The position numbers and the translations under genes were made by a program. From positions 1 through 40,327 of the forward strand of contig CAAFXS010000002.1 in the NCBI GenBank assembly GCA_900767025.1: a DNA stretch of 40,327 bases, given 5' to 3'. The notes beneath the pieces were generated by a model. That model searched no databases. It was given only the letters and a program-made list of their open reading frames with translations, and had not been told where the DNA came from. Of the stretch, positions 8,857 through 15,952 are shown in pieces; the stretch's first letter is position 1, and each line of letters starts with the position of its first letter. This DNA is from Clostridia bacterium. GTDB lineage: Bacteria > Bacillota > Clostridia > Oscillospirales > Acutalibacteraceae.

Positions 8857-8932
8857 GGGGCATTAGCGCAGCTGGGAGCGCACCACACTGGCAGTGTGGG
8901 GGTCAGGGGTTCAAGTCCCCTATGCTCCACCA
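8857..8932 (+). tRNA. tRNA-Ala, anticodon GGC
   Basis: A 76-nt cloverleaf with encoded CCA. Acceptor stem GGGGCAT/ATGCTCC includes the G3-U70 wobble pair that marks alanine tRNAs. The anticodon stem CCACA/TGTGG holds loop CTGGCAG, giving anticodon GGC (codons GCC/GCU). The T-arm is AGGGG-TTCAAGT-CCCCT. The last 21 nt plus one A are repeated at 9120-9141. Confidence 0.97.
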
Positions 8933-8969
8933 AAACCGAAACGGCACCTTTAGGTGTTGTTTCGGTTTT
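8932..8969 (+). terminator. Terminator directly after tRNA-Ala
   Basis: Arms 8932-8948 and 8953-8969 (AAAACCGAAAC... / ...GTTTCGGTTTT) form a long stem with a TTTA loop ending in a T-run. A second, unrelated terminator follows the duplicated tRNA end at 9143-9173. Confidence 0.75.
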
Positions 8970-9141
8970 AATTGTATATGGGGACTTGAACCCGAGAGGG
9001 TCTGAGCGTTAAGAAAACAGTCCTGCGGACTGTTTTTAGCGAAGAGCGGCGAGGCGGGTACTGTTGCGAAGCAACGGTCGCCGAGCCATAAGTATGCAAG
9101 GCGAAGCCGTAGCAGACGGCAAGTCCCCTATGCTCCACCAA
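8934..9141. mobile_element. Small structured insert flanked by duplicated tRNA-Ala 3' ends
   Basis: The 22 nt ending the tRNA (8912-8933) are repeated exactly at 9120-9141, in the manner of att sites left by tRNA-targeted integration, but the interval is only about 190 bp. Inside, GGGGACTTG (8980-8988) and CAAGTCCCC (9120-9128) are terminal inverted repeats; GTCTG/CAGAC pair next. An internal 10-bp hairpin 9014-9023/9027-9036 is followed by TTTT-AGC, and a GTTGC-GAA-GCAAC hairpin sits around 9063-9075. No recombinase or convincing ORF is present. It could be a MITE-like palindrome, a collapsed integrative element or a structured RNA. The structure is seen directly; mobility is inferred. Confidence 0.6.
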
Positions 9142-9142
9142 G

Positions 9143-9173
9143 AAAAAAGCATCGACTTTGTCGGTGCTTTTTT
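9143..9173 (+). terminator. Terminator after the duplicated tRNA end
   Basis: Arms 9143-9156 and 9160-9173 pair (AAAAAAGC.../...GCTTTTTT) around a TTT loop. It may be the original tRNA-Ala terminator, displaced by the insert. Confidence 0.7.
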
Positions 9174-9176
9174 CAA

Positions 9177-9347
9177 TGAAATTCGTTCCTTCGAAACGAG
9201 TGAAATATCTTCGATATGAAATATTTGCTTCGCAAATGTGAAATATGCCGACGGCATATGAAGGAACGAATTTTATTTCACATTTTGTCTGTGACAAAAT
9301 ATTTCATAATCCGTAAGGATTATTTCATATTGCGTAGCAATATTTCA
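9177..9347. repeat. Symmetric array of short hairpins with TGAAAT/ATTTCA joints
   Basis: Four copies of TGAAAT (9177, 9201, 9217, 9239) are followed by four copies of its complement ATTTCA (9275, 9301, 9322, 9342). Each interval holds a small hairpin, for example ATC-TTCG-AT, ATTTG-CTTCG-CAAAT, ATGCC-GAC-GGCAT, TTTTGTC-TGT-GACAAAA, AATCC-GTAA-GGATT and ATTGC-GTA-GCAAT. A longer pairing (AAATTCGTTCCTTC near 9179 with GAAGGAACGAATTT near 9260) brackets the first half. The whole can fold as a branched tree. It lies just upstream of the choloylglycine hydrolase promoter. No coding potential is seen. Confidence 0.7.
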
Positions 9348-9354
9348 TTAATTG

Positions 9355-9363
9355 TGCTATACT
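9355..9363 (+). promoter_or_regulatory. Extended -10 promoter before the choloylglycine hydrolase
   Basis: TGCTATACT lies 70 bp upstream of the start codon. The last hairpin of the array covers the position where a -35 box would be. Confidence 0.45.
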
Positions 9364-9432
9364 ATTACAGAGTTGTTTATTTTTTCAAAAACACGGAAGA
9401 ATATAAATGAAAAAAATATCAGGGGGTATTTT

Positions 9433-10407
9433 ATGTGCACGGCGGCAACATATAAAACAAAGGATTTCTATTTCGGAAGAACTCTTGATTACGAGTTTTC
9501 CTACGGTGACGAGGTGACTGTTACACCCCGCAATTTTCCTTTGAATTTCAGGCATATGGGTGAGCTTAAAAGCCATTATGCCATTATCGGTATGGCGTGT
9601 GTAATCAATGATTTTCCTCTTTATTACGACGCCGCAAACGAGGCAGGGCTTGCAATGGCAGGGCTTAATTTTGTGGGTAATGCCCATTATTGCAATCCCA
9701 GGGAGGATAAGGAAAATGTTGCACAGTTCGAGTTTATCCTGTGGATACTCAGTCAGTGCAAAACCGTTTCCGACGCAAGAAAAATGCTTGAAAAAATCAA
9801 TATAACAAACACGCCTTACAGTGATGATTTGCCAGCCGCCCAGCTACACTGGTTAATTGCCGATAAAGATGAGTCAATTACCGTGGAGGCGGTTCGGGAG
9901 GGCTTAAAGGTTTATGACAATCCCGTGGGCGTTTTAACAAACAATCCGCCCTTTGACAAACAGCTTTTTAACCTTAATAACTATATGCACCTATCCGTCA
10001 AGGACCCTGTGAACACCTTTTCATCAAAGCTGAACCTTGATATGTACAGCAGGGGAATGGGTGCAATGGGTCTGCCCGGTGATTTGTCCTCACAATCAAG
10101 ATTTGTGCGTGCTTCTTTTGTTAAAATGAATTCCGTTTCGGGCGAGTCGGAAAACGAAAGCGTTAGCCAGTTTTTCCATATTTTAGGCTCCGTTGACCAG
10201 CAAAGAGGCTGTGACGATGTGGGCGAGGGCAAGCTTGAAATAACTATTTACACCTCCTGCTGTAATACCGATAAAGGAATTTATTATTACACAACCTATA
10301 ACAATCATCAGATTACGGCTGTTGATATGCACAGGGAAAATCTTGACGCAAGCACCTTGTCACGATACCCTGCAATAAAGGACGAGCAAATTAAAATACA
10401 GAATTAA
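9433..10407 (+). CDS. Choloylglycine hydrolase family (bile salt hydrolase / penicillin V acylase)
   Basis: A 324-residue Ntn-hydrolase that would cleave amide bonds of conjugated bile salts or related N-acyl compounds in the cytoplasm. Start ATG 9433, with AGGGGG 6 nt upstream, places Cys at position 2 as the nucleophile exposed after Met removal. Other family residues are visible: R16 and D19 in FGRTLDYE, the NEAGLAMAGLNF segment, TNNPPF (Asn oxyanion) and LSSQSRFVRASF (Arg). The set fits bile salt hydrolase better than penicillin acylase, but substrate cannot be settled by sequence alone. The GH31 gene follows after 21 nt and is probably co-transcribed. The hairpin array lies in its upstream region. 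Confidence 0.88.
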   Translation: MCTAATYKTKDFYFGRTLDYEFSYGDEVTVTPRNFPLNFRHMGELKSHYAIIGMACVINDFPLYYDAANEAGLAMAGLNFVGNAHYCNPREDKENVAQFEFILWILSQCKTVSDARKMLEKINITNTPYSDDLPAAQLHWLIADKDESITVEAVREGLKVYDNPVGVLTNNPPFDKQLFNLNNYMHLSVKDPVNTFSSKLNLDMYSRGMGAMGLPGDLSSQSRFVRASFVKMNSVSGESENESVSQFFHILGSVDQQRGCDDVGEGKLEITIYTSCCNTDKGIYYYTTYNNHQITAVDMHRENLDASTLSRYPAIKDEQIKIQN

Positions 10408-10428
10408 ATTAATATAAGGAGAAAAATT

Positions 10429-12762
10429 ATGCTTAAAAAATCACTTATTGCCAAAACCTGTCCCAAGGCGGATAAAAGTCAGATTTATATTGACAATGAT
10501 TTGAGGATAACATATTTAACCTCCCGTCTTTTAAGAGTTGAGCAGGGCGAGTTTACGGATTTGCCAAGCTATGCGGTGTGGTTTCGTAAATTCCCTGCCG
10601 GCAGTATGAAGGTGATTTCGGAAAAATTTAAAATCACCGTTGAAACCGAGGATATAATCCTTACAATATTAAATAAAAAGCCCTTCAGTGTTACCTTTAA
10701 GGACAGCGGTAAGACAGAGCTGTTTTCACTGCAGAAAAACTTAAAGGGTACATACAGAACTCTTGATATGACCGTTGGCAAAATCCCGCTTAATGACGGA
10801 TTTATTACCGAAAAGGGCTTGTACCTTTTTGACGACAGCAAAAGCGTTCTTTTGAACGATGACGGTATGTTTACGCCCAGAAGCGGTAAATCAAAGGATT
10901 ACTATGTTTTTGCCTACGGCAAGGATTACAGAGGAACAATTAATGCCTTTTATTCAATCAGCTCACCTGTGCCCCTTGTTCCGAGATTTGCACTGGGGGT
11001 TTGGTGGAGCAGATATCACGCATACACCCAACAGGAATACCTTGATTTGATGGATAGGTTTGAAAAAGAGGAGGTTCCTCTCACCGTTGCAACGGTGGAT
11101 ATGGACTGGCACTGGGTTGATATCAAAAAGCAATTCGGTAAAAAATTAAACGGCTGGACAGGTTATTCCTGGGATACAAATCTTTTCCCCGATTATAAAG
11201 AATTCCTTAAAGAGCTGAAGAAGAAAAATCTTCATATTACACTTAATCTTCATCCTGCCGACGGTGTCAGAAGCTTTGAGGATATGTACGAAGAAATGGC
11301 AGAGGCTAACGGCATAGACCCCAAAAGCGGTGAAACCGTTGAGTTCAAATGCTCGTCGGATACCTTCTGGAATTCATATTTTGATGTTCTTCATAAGCCT
11401 TATGAAAGGGACGGAGTGGATTTTTGGTGGATTGACTGGCAGCAGGGCAAAAGCTCCGATGTTAAAGGCCTTGACCCTCTTCCTGCACTTAATCATTACC
11501 ACTATCTTGACAATGCGGAAAACGGCGATATTCCTCTTATCCTTTCAAGATACGGCGGTGCAGGCTCACACAGATATCCTCTCGGCTTTTCGGGTGATAC
11601 GGCAATTAACTGGAAGGTGCTTGATTTTCAGCCCTATTTCACGGCTAATGCCGCCAATGCCGCGTACGGCTGGTGGAGCCACGATATCGGCGGTCATCAT
11701 CAGGGCTTCCGTGATGACGATTTGTATTTAAGATGGATTCAGTTCGGTGCATTTTCGCCTATACTCCGTCTTCATTCAACTGCCATTGAGCTTTTGGGTA
11801 AGGAGCCATGGAAATACAGGCAGGATGTTTATACAAGTGCAAAGGAGTGGCTTAATTTCCGTCATAAGCTTATTCCGTATATTTTTGCAATGAATCACAG
11901 AACTCACAGGGAGGGCATTGCACTTTGCGAGCCTATGTATTATTCATATCCAAATGACAAAAATGCGTATAATGTGCCTAATCAGTATATGTTCGGCAGT
12001 GAGCTTATGGTTTGCCCCATTACAACTCCTCAGCATAAGGAAACGGGAATGGGCAGTGTTAAGGCTTGGATACCTGACGGAGAGTACACCGATATTTTCA
12101 CCGGTCAGAAATATAGAGGTCCACAGGAAATTACACTGAACAGAGAGCTTTATACAATCCCTGTTCTTGCGAAGGCAGGTGCGGTTATACCCCTTTCGGG
12201 CGATTCGGGCAATTATTGCGGAAATCCCGAAATCCTTGATGTTTGGGTTTACCTTGGTAATAACAGCTTTACAATGTTTGAGGATAACGGCAAAACCGAT
12301 TTCGCAAACCATACGGCTGAAACGGTCTTTGACAATAGCTATGACAGCTTTGAGAAAAAGGCAGTGCTTAATATTTCCGTTAACGGTGATATTTCCGTTA
12401 TTCCTGAAAACAGAGTGTACAGAATTCATTTCAAGGATGCAGTAAGCGATAAGGTGAAAATTTCCGGCAGGCGCGGCAAGGTAACGGTTGACGAAAAGGG
12501 CTGTCCCACAGTTGAGCTCTCCTTTACCGAAAAGCCTGTTACCGTTACTGTTGAAAATATCAGTGCTCCCCAAAAGGAAAACTGCCGTGAAAGAATTATA
12601 AACATTATGTCACGCTGGCAGAGCGGTACATTCAAGAAGAATTCAGCTTATAAAATTTTCAGCGGAATTACCGATAACAACCTTGCTTTCAGGGCGTTAT
12701 ACAAAGCAAAGCTGCCAAAGCCTGTTTTTGATATGATTTACGAGGCTCTGTCCGAGGAATAG
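10429..12762 (+). CDS. Glycoside hydrolase family 31 (alpha-glucosidase/xylosidase type)
   Basis: A 777-residue GH31 enzyme: N-terminal beta-sandwich, a (beta/alpha)8 barrel from about residue 195, and C-terminal beta domains, with a final helical stretch of about 60 residues. The nucleophile is D336 in FWWIDWQQG and the acid/base D390 in GFSGDT, followed by the typical GWWSHDIGGHHQGFRDDDLYLRW block. The clade with WIDWQ is less well characterised than the WNDMNE alpha-glucosidases, so alpha-glucosidase, alpha-xylosidase or another alpha-glycosidase are all possible. No signal peptide. Ribosome site AAGGAG precedes ATG 10429. It forms a likely operon with the choloylglycine hydrolase and ends at a strong terminator. 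Confidence 0.9.
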   Translation: MLKKSLIAKTCPKADKSQIYIDNDLRITYLTSRLLRVEQGEFTDLPSYAVWFRKFPAGSMKVISEKFKITVETEDIILTILNKKPFSVTFKDSGKTELFSLQKNLKGTYRTLDMTVGKIPLNDGFITEKGLYLFDDSKSVLLNDDGMFTPRSGKSKDYYVFAYGKDYRGTINAFYSISSPVPLVPRFALGVWWSRYHAYTQQEYLDLMDRFEKEEVPLTVATVDMDWHWVDIKKQFGKKLNGWTGYSWDTNLFPDYKEFLKELKKKNLHITLNLHPADGVRSFEDMYEEMAEANGIDPKSGETVEFKCSSDTFWNSYFDVLHKPYERDGVDFWWIDWQQGKSSDVKGLDPLPALNHYHYLDNAENGDIPLILSRYGGAGSHRYPLGFSGDTAINWKVLDFQPYFTANAANAAYGWWSHDIGGHHQGFRDDDLYLRWIQFGAFSPILRLHSTAIELLGKEPWKYRQDVYTSAKEWLNFRHKLIPYIFAMNHRTHREGIALCEPMYYSYPNDKNAYNVPNQYMFGSELMVCPITTPQHKETGMGSVKAWIPDGEYTDIFTGQKYRGPQEITLNRELYTIPVLAKAGAVIPLSGDSGNYCGNPEILDVWVYLGNNSFTMFEDNGKTDFANHTAETVFDNSYDSFEKKAVLNISVNGDISVIPENRVYRIHFKDAVSDKVKISGRRGKVTVDEKGCPTVELSFTEKPVTVTVENISAPQKENCRERIINIMSRWQSGTFKKNSAYKIFSGITDNNLAFRALYKAKLPKPVFDMIYEALSEE

Positions 12763-12791
12763 GCTACACACAAATTACACATATGTATATT

Positions 12792-12828
12792 ATATTCCCT
12801 CTGTAAATTTTACAGAGGGAATATTTTT
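12792..12828 (+). terminator. Terminator after the GH31 gene
   Basis: Stem TATTCCCTCTGTA/TACAGAGGGAATA around an AAATTT loop, then TTTTT. Confidence 0.8.
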
Positions 12829-12914
12829 ACCCAATCTTAATTTTTTCCTTATCGTATTTTGAAAAGTTGCAGTTAAGATAGTCACATAACAACCCGTTTT
12901 GCGAAATTTGTCAA

Positions 12915-12936
12915 AATCTTACGAAATTGTAAGATT
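12915..12936. promoter_or_regulatory. Inverted repeat upstream of the Dlt-like operon, possible operator
   Basis: AATCTTAC (12915-12922) and GTAAGATT (12929-12936) form a perfect 8-bp inverted repeat with a 6-nt centre, immediately upstream of the -35 box. A third TTGTAAG-like half site overlaps the -35 itself. The position suits an activator or response regulator. No terminator T-run follows. Confidence 0.5.
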
Positions 12937-12937
12937 G

Positions 12938-12966
12938 TTGTAAGGCGACTGCAAGAAAGATATGAT
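12938..12966 (+). promoter_or_regulatory. Promoter of the Dlt-like operon
   Basis: -35 TTGTAA (12938-12943) and -10 TATGAT (12961-12966) with a 17-bp spacer. The start codon is at 13015, preceded by AAAGGA. Confidence 0.6.
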
Positions 12967-13014
12967 ACTATTATAATTACAAAGATATGCTGTTATTTTG
13001 AAAGGATATAGTTT

Positions 13015-14535
13015 ATGAAAAATGTGCTTGAATATCTCGAACTGTCTGCGGAAAAATATCCCGATAAAACCGCCGTGTCAGACGAAAAGGGAGAGTGTAC
13101 ATATTCAAGGCTTGTTGACCTCGGTAAACGCATCGGCAGTGCCTTAGCATCAATAATCGGCACAGGGGAGGGCGTTGGCGTTTTTGCGGAAAAAAGCGCC
13201 GATGTTTTGAGTGCATTTTTTGGTATCGTCTATGCAGGCGGTTTTTATTCAATGTTAAATCCGAGTCTCCCTCACGAAAGGCTAAAGCAAATTCAGTCTG
13301 TTTTAGGTGCAAGGGTTATTGTTACAACCCGGGAAAATTATGACCTTGCAACAGAGCTTTTTGCAGGCAGTAAAATTTTTGTCATTAACGATTTGCAGTC
13401 GGCAGAGATTGACGAAAAAAGCCTCGATGAAATAAGAAAAAGAGCCGTTGATACCGACCCTCTTTATGCAAACTTTACCTCAGGCTCAACAGGTGTTCCC
13501 AAGGGCGTGCTTGTGAGCCACAGAAGTGTTATTGATTTTATTGATGTGTTTACGGATTTGTTTTCAATTAACAGCGATGATGTTATCGGCAATCAGGCAC
13601 CCTTTGATTTTGATGTTTCCGTTAAGGATATTTATTCCTGTATCAAAACAGGTGCAAGGCTTGTGATTATTCCCAAGTTCCTGTTTTCAAGCCCTGCACC
13701 TCTGCTTGATTACATATGCGATAATAAGATTACCACAATGATTTGGGCGGTGTCGGCACTGTGCCTTATCAGCACCTTCCATGCTCTTGATTATAAAATT
13801 CCCGAAACCGTTAACAAAATCCTGTTCAGCGGTGAGGTAATGCCTGACAAGCACCTGAAATCCTGGATGGAGCATTTGCCCAATACAATGTTTGTTAACC
13901 TGTACGGCCCTACGGAAATCACCTGCAACTGCACATATCACATTGTTGACAGGAACAGGACTTATGAAAACGGTCTGCCCATAGGCAAGGCTTTTCCTAA
14001 TGAGGATGTTTTTCTCCTTGACGGTGACAACAAAAAGGTTGACTCCTGCGACACGGCAGGCGAAATATGCGTCAGGGGTACTGCGCTTGCGCTGGGCTAC
14101 TATAACGACCCTGAGCAGACGGCAAAGGCTTTTGTTCAAAATCCGCTTAACCCTTTTTATCCGGAGCTGATTTACAGAACAGGTGATTTGGGTAAATATG
14201 ACGAAAACGGCGATATCTTTTTCTGCGGACGCAAGGATTTCCAAATAAAGCATATGGGTCACAGAATTGAGCTTGAGGAAATCGAAAAGGCTATGAACGC
14301 CATTAGCGGAATAGAAAGATGCTGTTGCGTTTTTGACAGTGAAAAAAGCAGGCTTTACGGCTTTTTTATCGGTGAGCTTGATAAAAAGGAGCTACACCGC
14401 AGGCTTCAGGAGCACCTGCCCGTGTTTATGATACCCGGTGCACTCCGAAAGGTTGACAGCCTGCCTGTTACGCCCAACGGCAAGATTGACAGAAAGGCTC
14501 TGCTATTTAGTGTGAAAGGAAAAAGAAATGGATAA
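13015..14535 (+). CDS. DltA-like amino acid adenylating enzyme (carrier protein ligase)
   Basis: A 506-residue ANL-superfamily adenylating enzyme that should activate an amino acid with ATP and load it on the carrier protein encoded two genes downstream. Visible motifs are the P-loop TSGSTGVPKG (155-164), FDFDVSVKDIY (A4 region), NLYGPTE, the YRTGDLG hinge and catalytic K490 in NGKIDRK. Layout and length match DltA of Gram-positives. However, the FCGEVLP motif of DltA, whose Cys helps select D-alanine, reads FSGEVMP here (S272), and the TSTPSF pocket motif reads AVSALC. The substrate may therefore not be D-alanine. It is the first gene of a tight five-gene operon and overlaps the next gene by 8 nt. 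Confidence 0.85.
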   Translation: MKNVLEYLELSAEKYPDKTAVSDEKGECTYSRLVDLGKRIGSALASIIGTGEGVGVFAEKSADVLSAFFGIVYAGGFYSMLNPSLPHERLKQIQSVLGARVIVTTRENYDLATELFAGSKIFVINDLQSAEIDEKSLDEIRKRAVDTDPLYANFTSGSTGVPKGVLVSHRSVIDFIDVFTDLFSINSDDVIGNQAPFDFDVSVKDIYSCIKTGARLVIIPKFLFSSPAPLLDYICDNKITTMIWAVSALCLISTFHALDYKIPETVNKILFSGEVMPDKHLKSWMEHLPNTMFVNLYGPTEITCNCTYHIVDRNRTYENGLPIGKAFPNEDVFLLDGDNKKVDSCDTAGEICVRGTALALGYYNDPEQTAKAFVQNPLNPFYPELIYRTGDLGKYDENGDIFFCGRKDFQIKHMGHRIELEEIEKAMNAISGIERCCCVFDSEKSRLYGFFIGELDKKELHRRLQEHLPVFMIPGALRKVDSLPVTPNGKIDRKALLFSVKGKRNG

Positions 14536-15715
14536 CAAACAAATTGAAAAGGCTTTGTCACGATATGACACACCCCTCTATGTTTTTGATATAAAGGTGC
14601 TGAAGGACAGGATTTCCTATCTAAAAAAAGCTTTGCCGGAGTCGGTAGCTCTTTGCTACGCAATTAAAGCCAACACCTTTATTGTGGGTGAAATATGTGA
14701 CTGCACCGATTGCTTCGAGGTGTGCTCACCGGGTGAACTCAGCGTTTGCTTTGAGCTGAATATACCGGCGGAAAAAATTGTCCTTTCAGGAGTGTATAAA
14801 ACTCCCGAGCTTATGGAACAGCTTATCAGGGACGGTGTTCCCATTCACCGTTATACCGTTGAGTCGGTTTTGCAGTTTGAACAGCTGAAAGACTATGCCC
14901 AAAGGTATGACAGAAAAATTGATATCCTTCTTCGTTTGACAAGCGGTAATCAGTTTGGTATCAATGAGGGCGATATCATAAAAATAATCAGCGAAAATGC
15001 TGATAATCCCCATATTTGCATTAAGGGTGTTCAGTATTTTTCCGGCACGCAAAAAACCTCGCTGAAAAGGCATAAAAAGGAGCTGGAAAAGCTTGATGTC
15101 TTCCTTCATTCATTAACCGATGATTACGGCTTTAAGGTTCGGGAGCTGGAATACGGTCCCGGATTTCCTGTCAGCTATTTTCAGTCCGACAGCTTTGACG
15201 AGGCTGAGTATTTGCAGGAGTTTTCCGCTTTACTGAATTCACTTACCTATGATGCAAAAATAACCCTTGAGCTTGGCAGGAGCATTGCGGCATCCTGCGG
15301 CAGTTATCTTACAAGGGTAGTGGATGCAAAAACCAACAGGGATCAAAATTACGCCATTGTTGACGGCGGTATGAATCATATTGTTTATTTCGGTCAGTCA
15401 ATGGCAATGAAGCAGCCCTTTTATGAGCTTTACCCAAAGCGTGAGAACAGCGAATGTAAAAGCTGGAATTTATGCGGTTCGCTTTGCACAACCAACGATA
15501 TTCTTGTAAAGCAGCTGCCGTTGCAGGAGCTTAAAATCGGTGACACCGTTGTGTTTAAAAATACAGGTGCTTACTGTATGACTGAGGGAATATCACTGTT
15601 TCTCAGCAGGGATTTGCCGAGAGTTGTTTTATCGGGTGAAGACGGAGAGCTTATCTCTGTTCGTGAGCCTGTTAATACATATAAACTAAATTTATCTGAA
15701 AAAGAAAGGAATTAA
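14528..15715 (+). CDS. Type III PLP-dependent decarboxylase-like enzyme in the Dlt-like operon
   Basis: A 395-residue member of the DapDC/ornithine decarboxylase fold (Orn/DAP/Arg decarboxylase 2). The PLP lysine is K47 in YAIKANTF. EYGPGFPVSYF replaces the usual glycine-rich GGGxG loop, LELGRSIAA and VDGGMNH are conserved, and C320 in GSLCTTND matches the CESxD active-site Cys with Glu changed to Thr. GAYCM is also present. Canonical dlt operons have no such gene. Position between the adenylating enzyme and the carrier protein suggests it makes the amino acid to be loaded or acts on the carrier-bound form; PLP decarboxylases working on carrier-tethered glutamate are known from butirosin biosynthesis (BtrK). 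Ordinary lysA is unlikely from context. Its reaction is inference. Confidence 0.8.
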   Translation: MDNKQIEKALSRYDTPLYVFDIKVLKDRISYLKKALPESVALCYAIKANTFIVGEICDCTDCFEVCSPGELSVCFELNIPAEKIVLSGVYKTPELMEQLIRDGVPIHRYTVESVLQFEQLKDYAQRYDRKIDILLRLTSGNQFGINEGDIIKIISENADNPHICIKGVQYFSGTQKTSLKRHKKELEKLDVFLHSLTDDYGFKVRELEYGPGFPVSYFQSDSFDEAEYLQEFSALLNSLTYDAKITLELGRSIAASCGSYLTRVVDAKTNRDQNYAIVDGGMNHIVYFGQSMAMKQPFYELYPKRENSECKSWNLCGSLCTTNDILVKQLPLQELKIGDTVVFKNTGAYCMTEGISLFLSRDLPRVVLSGEDGELISVREPVNTYKLNLSEKERN

Positions 15716-15720
15716 AAATT

Positions 15721-15951
15721 ATGGAAAAGCTTATTGAAATACTTGAGGACATTCAGCCGGATGCTGATTACGAAACCTGCACAACCCTTATTGACGACCA
15801 CATTCTTGACTCCCTTTCAATTATTGCTCTTGTGGCAGAAATTGAGGATGAGTTTGATATAGTTATCCCAACCGTTGAGATTGTGCCTGATAATTTCAAT
15901 TCGGCTCAGGCGCTTTGGAATTTGATAACACGCCTCCAAGAGGAGGACTGA
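15721..15951 (+). CDS. DltC-like acyl/aminoacyl carrier protein
   Basis: A 76-residue acidic carrier protein. Ser31 in the DSLS motif is the expected 4'-phosphopantetheine attachment site, and the four-helix pattern with EIEDEFDIVIP is typical of DltC and ACPs. It should carry the amino acid activated by the DltA-like enzyme and deliver it to the membrane MBOAT protein. The gene begins 5 nt after the PLP enzyme stop and ends 1 nt before the MBOAT gene. The AAAGGAATTA sequence just before its start supplies a ribosome site. Cys20 is not a conserved family residue. Confidence 0.88.
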   Translation: MEKLIEILEDIQPDADYETCTTLIDDHILDSLSIIALVAEIEDEFDIVIPTVEIVPDNFNSAQALWNLITRLQEED

Positions 15952-15952
15952 T

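Noticed and set aside
8968..9297. Leftward reading frame of about 110 codons across the tRNA-linked insert
   Set aside because: It runs through palindromes, a terminator and the duplicated tRNA end, and has no ribosome site or family resemblance.
9177..9347. Possible CRISPR array because of regularly spaced short repeats
   Set aside because: The joints are only 6 nt, switch orientation midway, and every spacer is itself a hairpin. No cas genes are near.
13015..14535. Stand-alone nonribosomal peptide synthetase module
   Set aside because: There is no condensation or thioesterase domain, and the neighbours (carrier, MBOAT, SGNH) fit a Dlt-like transfer system.
14528..15715. Annotation as diaminopimelate decarboxylase (lysA)
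   Set aside because: The fold is right, but the CESxD motif is changed to CTTND, the glycine-rich loop differs, and the gene is locked in a Dlt-like operon with an 8-nt overlap.
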